Source: UBA6770 sp965660875 (GTDB taxonomy: Bacteria; Bacteroidota; Bacteroidia; Flavobacteriales_G; Salibacteraceae). Taken from it: a DNA stretch of 63,537 nucleotides. Shown here piece after piece: positions 1-6,323 of this stretch. A program made the position numbers and the translations under genes. Below the pieces are notes generated by a model. The model ran no database searches, was not told where the DNA came from, and saw only the letters and a program-made list of their open reading frames with translations. Location: the NCBI GenBank assembly GCA_965660875.1, contig CBFIBQ010000019.1:1-63537 (forward strand), in the 5' to 3' direction. Within the stretch, counting starts at the first letter, position 1, and each line of letters begins with the position of its first letter.

Positions 1-1
1 T

Positions 2-235
2 GGAATGTTTGGTATTGAACAGTTTACCTCAATACTGAATGCACCAGAATCGTGCATTTTAGCTGTTGGAGCAATCAAGCAAGAGCCAGTCGTTAAAGAC
101 GGAGAGCTTACTGTCGGAAACGTTATGAAAGTCACCCTAACGTGTGACCACAGAACAGTAGACGGAGCAAGTGGAGCTGAATTCTTACAAACGTTCAAAC
201 AGTTTGTTGAGAATCCAGTGACTATGTTGGTATAG
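2..235 (+). CDS. 2-oxoacid dehydrogenase E2 (dihydrolipoamide acyltransferase), C-terminal fragment
   Basis: The gene enters from the left edge, and only the last 77 codons of the catalytic domain are present. The signature DHRTVDGA holds the catalytic His and Asp of the CoA-dependent acyltransferase core, and the tail (FLQTFKQFVENP) is typical of pyruvate dehydrogenase E2. This subunit moves acyl groups from lipoyl-lysine to CoA in the cytoplasmic complex. The first visible ATG lies inside the domain and is not the true start. Assignment to pyruvate rather than a branched-chain or 2-oxoglutarate complex is inferred; a pdhB-type E1 beta gene lies about 55 kb away at 55265-56242, so the complex genes are dispersed. 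The last 14 bases overlap the convergent glycosyltransferase gene. Confidence 0.9.
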   Translation, partial: GMFGIEQFTSILNAPESCILAVGAIKQEPVVKDGELTVGNVMKVTLTCDHRTVDGASGAEFLQTFKQFVENPVTMLV

Positions 236-1319
236 AAAAACCCTCTTCCAATAATGCATTTTTAAAAGCCTCGGCACTGCCGAGGCTTTTTTTATTTTCA
301 GCATTTTGAGTAGGGCGCCAATCAAAAATTGAATCGTTCAATTTGTCTTGAGAAACCACTTTGAATTGCTGCTTATTAGCGTTTACTTGCCCCAAATATT
401 CCTGTTCGGTTTGGCCTGGAGTTGGAATGAGAATAGCCGGTAAATTCAAGTAGAATAAGTCCATTATAGTTGAATATCCAGAGCGACAAATAACGACTTT
501 ACTTTTGGAAAAAAGCTTATCTAATTCAATTCGTTGAACTAAATTATAGGTTTCAATAGGCGTTTCCATTTTAAATGGTTGCTCAGTGCCTCGAATTAGC
601 ACAACTTTTTCCTCTCGATTTTCCACCAGCGCAATCAACTTTTTTTCAAGCAATGTCCGCTGAGGTTCAGGCCCAGATAAGACGATGAGATAATCAATTC
701 CTTTATCGGGACTGTTAGCTTCAACAGACTCAAAAGGGCTTACCGGTCCAATAAAATGGAAGGGTTTGCGCAGTAAATTAGAAATCGAAAGTTTGCCGCT
801 TAGTGTTGAGCTACTATTTCTAAAGTCGGGAATAAGAATGGAGTCAAATTTATTTTGAAAGCCAGCAAGAGTATTATTTACCCAGCTAAAAAATGGCGGA
901 GTAATCAATTGCAATTGATGTGTTATTAAAATGCTCTTTACTTTTTTCGAATGAAAACCGTATCTATTGTCAGACAGGATTAAATCATATGCACCTTTTG
1001 CCGTTATTTTTTGGATGGATTGCTCTTCAGCTAAAATTGCTGATTTCAATTTGGGAATTTGACAAAGCAATTTTAGTGACATTAGATTTTTTTTTGTCGA
1101 GTATTGAATGTTGTATCCCTTTAAATCATGGAAAACCAAATTCGGAAATTCCTTTTTTAGATAAGCCAAAGCCAAACCGTCTGATGCGATTTCAACTTCA
1201 ACTTTTGAGTCAATTAAAGATTGAATCAATACACTGCTTCTAGTAGCGTGTCCCAAACCCCAATTCAACACTCCGAAGAGTACTTTTTTTAGTTCCTTTT
1301 CTTTTTTAGGGTTTTCCAT
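222..1319 (-). CDS. MurG-like glycosyltransferase (GT-B fold)
   Basis: A protein of about 365 residues. The N-terminus carries a GxGHATRS motif (residues about 15-25), which is the glycine-rich acceptor loop of MurG/GT28-type enzymes. The C-terminal half has a nucleotide-sugar domain with ICRSGYSTIMDL and PTPGQTEQE, resembling the donor-binding region of undecaprenyl-PP-MurNAc GlcNAc transferases. It is not MurG itself, because there is no cell-wall gene context and the sequence is divergent. Acceptor and donor are unknown. I chose the ATG at 1319 over a TTG three codons upstream. Its 3' end overlaps the E2 gene by 14 bp and contains that gene's terminator. Confidence 0.8.
   Translation of the reverse strand: MENPKKEKELKKVLFGVLNWGLGHATRSSVLIQSLIDSKVEVEIASDGLALAYLKKEFPNLVFHDLKGYNIQYSTKKNLMSLKLLCQIPKLKSAILAEEQSIQKITAKGAYDLILSDNRYGFHSKKVKSILITHQLQLITPPFFSWVNNTLAGFQNKFDSILIPDFRNSSSTLSGKLSISNLLRKPFHFIGPVSPFESVEANSPDKGIDYLIVLSGPEPQRTLLEKKLIALVENREEKVVLIRGTEQPFKMETPIETYNLVQRIELDKLFSKSKVVICRSGYSTIMDLFYLNLPAILIPTPGQTEQEYLGQVNANKQQFKVVSQDKLNDSIFDWRPTQNAENKKSLGSAEAFKNALLEEGFSIPT
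265..293 (+). terminator. Intrinsic terminator of the E2 gene, inside the convergent gene
   Basis: GCCTCGGC and GCCGAGGC form a GC-rich stem with a 3-nt loop, flanked by AAAA on the left and seven T on the right. This is a textbook rho-independent terminator for the plus strand. It lies about 30 bp after the E2 stop and wholly within the last codons of the minus-strand glycosyltransferase gene. Confidence 0.85.
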
Positions 1320-1438
1320 CCTGACCAAAATACGAGGTTTTGTCGTTCCCTATAAAAGTGGAATCACTATTTGATTAACTGTTTTTGAGTATTCACTAGC
1401 GCGTCATTTAGTAAGATTACTTGAGTCGATTTTCATTT

Positions 1439-1594
1439 ATGAAATTCGTTTCGAAAGTTCTGTACGGAATCTATAAATCGCAATTTTTTTCGGATGTCGT
1501 ATTTCTATTTCACGTAATGCCGCAACAAGCATTTGTTCAGTCGGTAATTTGGAATAACGAAGACGATATTGTCAGGATTGTTTTGTTACTTTGA
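1439..1594 (+). CDS. Possible 51-residue ORF of unknown function
   Basis: An ATG-initiated frame of 52 codons fills most of the 294-bp gap between the divergent glycosyltransferase and SDR genes. The product begins MKFVSKVLYGIYK and ends in a hydrophobic run (IVRIVLLL). I recognise no family, and no ribosome-binding site is obvious. It could be a real small protein, a remnant of a longer gene, or chance. A TTACTTTG element, a variant of the Bacteroidota -7 box, overlaps its end and may serve the next gene. Confidence 0.2.
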   Translation: MKFVSKVLYGIYKSQFFSDVVFLFHVMPQQAFVQSVIWNNEDDIVRIVLLL

Positions 1595-1613
1595 TTCCAA
1601 TTAAACACAGCAG

Positions 1614-2309
1614 ATGAAAGCAATTGTATCGGGCGCAACAAAAGGAATAGGTAAGGCAATAACTATGGCGCTAGCAGCGGAAGGATACGATTTGGGCTTA
1701 GGTGCAAGAAATTTAGAAGAGTTGGATTTTCTTAGAAAAGAAATTCAAGCGATTTACCCCAACCTTGAAGTCATAACAAAGTCAGTTGACTTTTCACAAA
1801 AACACGAAACGATAAACTTCGCAGAGACCTTTATTCACTATTGGGGCGATATTGATGTACTAGTAAATAATGTTGGCGTATACGAAGAGGATGATCTCGA
1901 AACCTTGACTGAGAAAGGTTTTATGGACCAATTCAACGTAAATTTTTTTAGTGCATTACGATTAACACAACCTTTTATCGGGGAATTTAAAAAGCGAAAA
2001 TCAGGTCATATTGTAAATATCTGTTCTGTACTTAGTAAAAAAGTTCGAAAACGAGCGGTTTCTTATTCAATAAGCAAGCAAGCTTTATACGGTTATACAA
2101 AAATATTGCGGGCCGAATTGCGTAAATACGACGTAAAGGTAACGGCAATATTACCAGGCTCTACTAACACTGCCAGTTGGGACGGACTGGATGCGCCTGT
2201 TGATGAATTTGTACAACCAGAGGATGTTGCAAATGGTGTAATTGTGGCCTTGCAAAGCAATGGTTTGGTAGAAGAGTTTGAGATAAAGCCAATAAATCCA
2301 AAGTACTAG
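1614..2309 (+). CDS. Short-chain dehydrogenase/reductase (SDR family)
   Basis: A 231-residue classical SDR. The cofactor motif SGATKGIGKA sits at the N-terminus, NNVG in the middle, and the catalytic YSISK near residue 145; this gives the Ser-Tyr-Lys active site of NAD(P)-dependent oxidoreductases such as 3-ketoacyl-ACP reductases. The substrate cannot be told from sequence. It is the first gene of a tight operon: its stop codon shares one base with the GTG start of trmB, and trmB in turn overlaps the alkyltransferase-like gene. A TTACTTTG sequence at 1586-1593 is a possible promoter -7 element. Confidence 0.88.
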   Translation: MKAIVSGATKGIGKAITMALAAEGYDLGLGARNLEELDFLRKEIQAIYPNLEVITKSVDFSQKHETINFAETFIHYWGDIDVLVNNVGVYEEDDLETLTEKGFMDQFNVNFFSALRLTQPFIGEFKKRKSGHIVNICSVLSKKVRKRAVSYSISKQALYGYTKILRAELRKYDVKVTAILPGSTNTASWDGLDAPVDEFVQPEDVANGVIVALQSNGLVEEFEIKPINPKY

Positions 2310-3013
2310 TGAGCAAGAAGAAGAAATTATTGCGCTTTGCCGATACCAAGGTGTTTCAAAATGTAACGGAACCTGCAATGGCAGACTTTTTCAATAAACA
2401 AGAAGGTAAGCCCGTAAAACACAAACTCGCCGGAACTTGGAGAAAGGAGATATTTAAAAACGACAATCCTATTGTATTGGAATTGGGCTGTGGAAAAGGA
2501 GAGTATTCTGTTGGAATGGCAAAGGCATTTCAAGATAAAAACTTTATTGGGGTAGATATTAAAGGCAACCGCATTTGGTTTGGGGCGAAAGAGGCACTGG
2601 ATAATGAAATGAATAACGTTCATTTTTTGCGCACCAGAATTGATTTCATCACTGCTTTTTTTGAGAAAGACGAAGTCGATGAAATATGGATAACCTTCCC
2701 TGACCCTCAAGAGAAAGAAAACCGAGCTAGAAAACGGCTTACTGGAAAACTTTTCATTGACCGATACAAACAATTTCTGAAACCTGAAGGAATTATTCAC
2801 CTTAAAACCGATAGTGCTTTTTTGTACAATTTTACCCAGGAGGAAATAGAAACCCACGGTTACAAAAACCTTTTGAGTAGTGCTGATTTGTACAACGAGG
2901 TCATTTCAAATTTTGACCCAACAATGCAGGAAATTCTGAAGATTAAAACCTATTACGAGGAGTTGTTTACTAAGCGCGGACACGTAATTACCTACACGCA
3001 ATTTAAACCCTGA
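2309..3013 (+). CDS. trmB: tRNA (guanine-N7-)-methyltransferase
   Basis: A 234-residue SAM-dependent methyltransferase that makes m7G46 in the variable loop of tRNAs. The SAM-binding motif ELGCGKGEYS lies near residue 50. The family signature with FPDP (ITFPDPQEKENRARKR) lies near residue 130, followed by LKTDS. The start is GTG, overlapping the TAG stop of the SDR gene by one base (TAGTG). It ends in a TGATG overlap with the next gene, so the three are probably translationally coupled. The length and motif order fit TrmB well. Confidence 0.93.
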   Translation: MSKKKKLLRFADTKVFQNVTEPAMADFFNKQEGKPVKHKLAGTWRKEIFKNDNPIVLELGCGKGEYSVGMAKAFQDKNFIGVDIKGNRIWFGAKEALDNEMNNVHFLRTRIDFITAFFEKDEVDEIWITFPDPQEKENRARKRLTGKLFIDRYKQFLKPEGIIHLKTDSAFLYNFTQEEIETHGYKNLLSSADLYNEVISNFDPTMQEILKIKTYYEELFTKRGHVITYTQFKP

Positions 3014-3351
3014 TGCAAGAAAAGACTTTTACCTTTTTTCAGGATGTTTACGCGGTTGTCCGATTGATTCCCAAAGGGAGGGTTACTACCTATGGTGCTA
3101 TTGCAAAGTATTTGGGAATGGCTCGTTCGTCTAGAATGGTTGGTTATGCTATGAATGCAGCACATGAATTACCAGATGTTCCAGCTCACCGGGTTGTAAA
3201 TCGAAATGGACTGCTAACAGGCAAACATCATTTCTCAACTCCGTTTGAAATGCAAGAGCGCTTGGAAAATGAAGGGGTAGAAGTGATTGAAGACCAAATA
3301 CAGAATTTCAAGCAAAAGTTTTGGAATCCACTGGAGGAACTTAAGCTTTAG
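3013..3351 (+). CDS. Alkyltransferase-like (ATL) protein lacking the acceptor cysteine
   Basis: A 112-residue protein with the DNA-binding and active-site fold of O6-alkylguanine-DNA alkyltransferases. The helix-turn-helix (GRVTTYGAIAKYLG, with Tyr27), the arginine finger (SSRMVG, Arg41) and the VVNRNG segment are present. In the active-site motif PCHR the cysteine is replaced by alanine (PAHR, Ala58). Such ATL proteins cannot accept alkyl groups; characterised members bind alkylated bases and hand them to nucleotide excision repair. The repair role here is inferred from the family. It overlaps trmB by one base (TGATG). Confidence 0.88.
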   Translation: MQEKTFTFFQDVYAVVRLIPKGRVTTYGAIAKYLGMARSSRMVGYAMNAAHELPDVPAHRVVNRNGLLTGKHHFSTPFEMQERLENEGVEVIEDQIQNFKQKFWNPLEELKL

Positions 3352-3401
3352 ATTTTTGCCTTTATTATAAACTAAGAAAAGTTTAAACCCCTTATAGGGT
3401 A

Positions 3402-3409
3402 TACATTTG
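3402..3409 (+). promoter_or_regulatory. Promoter -7 box (TAcaTTTG) of mrp
   Basis: This matches the Bacteroidota -7 consensus TAnnTTTG exactly and is followed by GCAGC-type sequence. The ATG of mrp begins only five bases after the box, so the transcript would be leaderless or nearly so. No clear TTG -33 box is visible. Confidence 0.6.
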
Positions 3410-3413
3410 CAGC

Positions 3414-4478
3414 ATGGAAATCACACAAGAACAAGTACTAAACGCGTTGTCGTTTGTCATTGAACCGGACTTAAAAAAAGACCTTGTAACATTAGGCTTT
3501 GTTTCGGATATAAAAATTGAAGGAAACAAAATTTCTTGTACCGTCCAAGCCATCAATCCAGCGATGCACAGCAGAAAACGCGTTGAAGAGGCTTGTGATC
3601 ATCAATTAAAACTCAAAATCGGAAACGATGTAGTTAGTGATATTTCTGTGGTTGCCATGAATGAAGAAAACCAAGCCAGCCCACAAACTAGAAAAGTACT
3701 TCCTGGAGTTAAGCATATCATTGCAGTTGCTTCGGGTAAAGGTGGTGTTGGGAAATCTACCATTACCTCAAATTTGGCTGCTGGTTTAGCCAAAAAAGGA
3801 TATAAAGTTGGACTTATCGACGCAGATATTTATGGCCCTTCAGCGCCAATCATGTTTGATGTGCAATTGCACAAGCCGGGCATGAAAGATATCGACGGTA
3901 AAAACTATATGACTCCAGTGGAATCCTACGGAGTGAAAATGTTATCTATCGGTTTTTTTGCCGATACAGACCAAGCCATCGTTTGGAGAGGTCCAATGGC
4001 CAGCAAGGCATTGGATCAAATGGTGAAAGACGTGTATTGGGGTGAATTGGATTATATGCTAATAGACCTGCCTCCCGGTACGGGCGACGTGCACCTTTCC
4101 ATCGTTCAGGCAGTTCCACTAAGTGGAGCTATTGTAGTGAGTACACCACAACCGGTTGCATTAGCCGATGCTCGAAAAGGAATAAATATGTTTCAGTTGG
4201 ACTCCATCAATGTTCCAGTACTTGGGTTGGTTGAAAATATGAGCTATTTCACACCGGCAGAATTACCTGAGAATAAGTATTACATTTTTGGTAAAGATGG
4301 AGCCAAAGACCTGAGCGAAAAAATGAATACTCCTCTTCTGGGGCAAATTCCATTGGTTCAGTCTATTCGAGAGAGTGGAGATATTGGGCGCCCAGCAGTT
4401 TTACAGAACGATACCGTGTCTTCCAAAGCTTTTGAGGTACTTGTAGATCGACTGGTTCAAACCATGGAGAAGAAGTAA
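3414..4478 (+). CDS. mrp: Mrp/NBP35-family ATP-binding Fe-S cluster carrier
   Basis: A 354-residue protein with two parts: an N-terminal MIP18/DUF59 domain (residues 1-85) and a deviant Walker A P-loop ATPase (GKGGVGKST near residue 107, followed by DADIYGPSAP and DLPPGTGDVHL). The family transfers Fe-S clusters to apoproteins in the cytoplasm. In E. coli ApbC-type proteins a CxxC follows ENMS; here the corresponding segment is ENMSYFTPAELPENKYYIFG, with no cysteines. I recall the same replacement in other Bacteroidota. The NifU-type scaffold follows 36 bp downstream, consistent with an Fe-S module. Confidence 0.92.
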   Translation: MEITQEQVLNALSFVIEPDLKKDLVTLGFVSDIKIEGNKISCTVQAINPAMHSRKRVEEACDHQLKLKIGNDVVSDISVVAMNEENQASPQTRKVLPGVKHIIAVASGKGGVGKSTITSNLAAGLAKKGYKVGLIDADIYGPSAPIMFDVQLHKPGMKDIDGKNYMTPVESYGVKMLSIGFFADTDQAIVWRGPMASKALDQMVKDVYWGELDYMLIDLPPGTGDVHLSIVQAVPLSGAIVVSTPQPVALADARKGINMFQLDSINVPVLGLVENMSYFTPAELPENKYYIFGKDGAKDLSEKMNTPLLGQIPLVQSIRESGDIGRPAVLQNDTVSSKAFEVLVDRLVQTMEKK

Positions 4479-4514
4479 GCTGGTTTTCAGTATTTTTGAA
4501 CTTCATAAAGGCAT

Positions 4515-4778
4515 ATGAGCGAAACTAAAGGAACAAGTATTTTTGATCGAGTTGATGCAGCACTTAATGATTTACGTGTATTTGTAAAAGAAGATGGAGG
4601 TGACTTGGAATTAGTTGAGGTAACCACGGACTCAATTGCCAAGGTTCAACTTAAAGGTGCGTGCACCAGTTGCTCTATGAATAATATGACTTTTAAAGCA
4701 GGTGTTGAAGAGGCTATTAAAAAAGCAGTTCCCGAGATTCAGCAAGTCGAAGCCGTAGGGTTTGAATTGAACAAGTAA
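4515..4778 (+). CDS. NifU C-terminal domain Fe-S carrier (Nfu)
   Basis: An 87-residue single-domain Nfu protein. The core VKEDGGDLELVEV is followed by the cluster-binding motif GACTSCSMNNMT, whose CxxC binds a 4Fe-4S cluster at the dimer interface. It lacks the degenerate A-type N-terminal domain of E. coli NfuA. It lies just downstream of mrp on the same strand and is probably co-transcribed, acting with it in cluster delivery. The start is ATG, and there is no strong Shine-Dalgarno sequence. Confidence 0.9.
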   Translation: MSETKGTSIFDRVDAALNDLRVFVKEDGGDLELVEVTTDSIAKVQLKGACTSCSMNNMTFKAGVEEAIKKAVPEIQQVEAVGFELNK

Positions 4779-4783
4779 TCGCC

Positions 4784-4945
4784 GATTATACTCCCTCAGA
4801 TTTTACAGATTAGCGCAGATTATACTCATACGACATTCCGTTAGATTAGTTGAACCAGCCTAAGTAGAGGAGGTTAAAGTAAAACTGAATTTTTGAAATT
4901 GAGCAAAAATTCAATTCAAAATTCAACATTTAGCATTCAAAATTC
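4784..4945. repeat. Short AT-rich intergenic repeats
   Basis: The sequence after the Nfu gene holds GATTATACTC twice (4784-4793 and 4818-4827). Between them CAGATT occurs three times at 9-10 nt spacing (4797, 4806, 4816). A second cluster at 4905-4945 repeats ATTCAAAATTCAA-like units. No gene is visible here. Similar CAGATT and ATTCAAAATTCA filler is familiar from Bacteroidota intergenic DNA, but its role is unknown. Confidence 0.5.
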
Positions 4946-5687
4946 AAGAATGAAAAATCTTCGATTTAGCTAGCCCAAGTTTATTTGCGAAATACAGCCA
5001 GCTGGTCCAAAGAACACCGAAACCATAAACCGAACTTCTTTTAAAATTGATTGAAGAAGCCTCTTCAAAATATTTAGTAGGGCAGGTAACCTCGCCAATT
5101 TCGAATCCGGCGTAAAAAATTTGTGCAAGCATTTGATTGTCAAAAACAAAATCGTCGGAATTGATATTGTAATTAATGCCCTCTAGTACTTCCTTTGAGA
5201 ACGCTCTGTATCCTGAATGGTATTCAGAAAGCTTTTGGTTCATCATTATATTTTGGAATAAGGTCAAGCAGCGATTAGCAATGTATTTGTACATGGGCAT
5301 GCCACCCTTCAGTGCGCCTTTTCCCAGAATTCTGGACGCTAAAACGGCAGGGTAGAGGTCGTTGGCAATTATGTGAGCTATGGAAGGGATTAGTAACGGT
5401 GTATATTGATAATCTGGGTGAACCATGATTACAATATCAGCACCCAGTTCTAAAGCTTTATTGTACAGAGTTTTTTGGTTACCACCATAGCCTTTATTCT
5501 GTTCGTGTCGAATAACGTGCTTTATACCAATTCGTTTGGCAACTTCCGTGGTGTCATCTGGGCTGTGGTCATCAACCAGAATAACTTCATCAACTATGTC
5601 AAAGTCAATCTCGCTGTATGTTTTCTCGACAGTCTTAGCGGCATTGTAGGCAGGCATTACTACTACTACCTTTTTTCCTTTTATCAT
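4944..5687 (-). CDS. Glycosyltransferase family 2, DPM1-like
   Basis: A 247-residue single-domain GT-A enzyme. The N-terminus KVVVVMPAYNAAKTVEKTY is followed by VILVDDHSPDDT, which supplies the nucleotide-sugar and metal-binding aspartates, and MVHPDYQYTP near residue 90. This layout resembles dolichol- or polyprenyl-phosphate sugar synthases. No transmembrane tail is present. The probable role is in surface glycan assembly; the sugar is unknown. The next gene upstream on this strand is gmhA (5757), separated by a TAttTTTG promoter box, so this gene is probably transcribed separately. Confidence 0.85.
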   Translation of the reverse strand: MIKGKKVVVVMPAYNAAKTVEKTYSEIDFDIVDEVILVDDHSPDDTTEVAKRIGIKHVIRHEQNKGYGGNQKTLYNKALELGADIVIMVHPDYQYTPLLIPSIAHIIANDLYPAVLASRILGKGALKGGMPMYKYIANRCLTLFQNIMMNQKLSEYHSGYRAFSKEVLEGINYNINSDDFVFDNQMLAQIFYAGFEIGEVTCPTKYFEEASSINFKRSSVYGFGVLWTSWLYFANKLGLAKSKIFHS

Positions 5688-5704
5688 AGTTCAATAGTTT
5701 GGAG

Positions 5705-5712
5705 CAAAAATA
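5705..5712 (-). promoter_or_regulatory. Promoter -7 box (TAttTTTG) of the GT2 gene
   Basis: On the minus strand this matches TAnnTTTG exactly and lies 18 bp before the ATG of the glycosyltransferase gene. No convincing -33 box was found. Confidence 0.5.
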
Positions 5713-5756
5713 GAAATTCAGAAAGGTGGAGGAAGCGTTAACGGACTAAGTTGTAC

Positions 5757-6323
5757 TCAACAAACTTTTGATTCAATGTAACCAATCAAGGCGTGTATGA
5801 CTTTTATGTGAATTTCTTGAGCTCGGTCCGCAAATTCAGAATGAGGGGCACGGATTTCTACATCGCACAGGCTGGCCATTTTTCCACCATCTTTTCCAGT
5901 AAGTCCAATCACCTTCATTCCTTGATTTCTGGCTGTTTCTATAGCATTAATAACATTAGCAGAGTTTCCGCTGGTGCTGATTGCTAACAACACATCACCT
6001 TCTTTTCCAAGTCCTTCAACGAATCGAGAAAAAACCTTATCGTAGCCGTAATCGTTTCCAACACAAGTAAGGTGTCCGCTATCGGAAATGGCAACTGCAG
6101 CCAATGCTTTCCGGTCGCCCCGATAACGTCCCGATAGTTCTTCAGCAAAGTGCATAGCATCGCTCATGGAGCCACCATTTCCGCAAGAAATAACTTTACC
6201 TCCCGATAAAAGTGAGTCACTTATAATATCTCCTGCTTTTTGAATAAGTTGATAATTCTCTTCTGTTGAAAATGACTCTAAAATTGTTTTGGCTTGCGTA
6301 AACTGATTGCGAATGAAATCCAT
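5757..6323 (-). CDS. gmhA: D-sedoheptulose 7-phosphate isomerase
   Basis: A 188-residue SIS-domain protein that matches E. coli GmhA along its whole length. Recognisable blocks are GGKVISCGNGGSMSDAMHFA, ELSGRYRGDRKALAA, CVGNDYGYDKVFSRFVE, ISTSGNSANV and AQEIHIKVIHALI. It performs the first step of heptose synthesis for the LPS inner core, converting sedoheptulose 7-phosphate to D-glycero-D-manno-heptose 7-phosphate in the cytoplasm. The start codon shares one base with the stop of the upstream dsbD-like gene, so the two are coupled. Confidence 0.93.
   Translation of the reverse strand: MDFIRNQFTQAKTILESFSTEENYQLIQKAGDIISDSLLSGGKVISCGNGGSMSDAMHFAEELSGRYRGDRKALAAVAISDSGHLTCVGNDYGYDKVFSRFVEGLGKEGDVLLAISTSGNSANVINAIETARNQGMKVIGLTGKDGGKMASLCDVEIRAPHSEFADRAQEIHIKVIHALIGYIESKVC

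Noticed and set aside
2327..2857. 176-codon minus-strand ORF inside trmB
   Set aside because: It is antisense to trmB over its whole length, with no recognisable domains.
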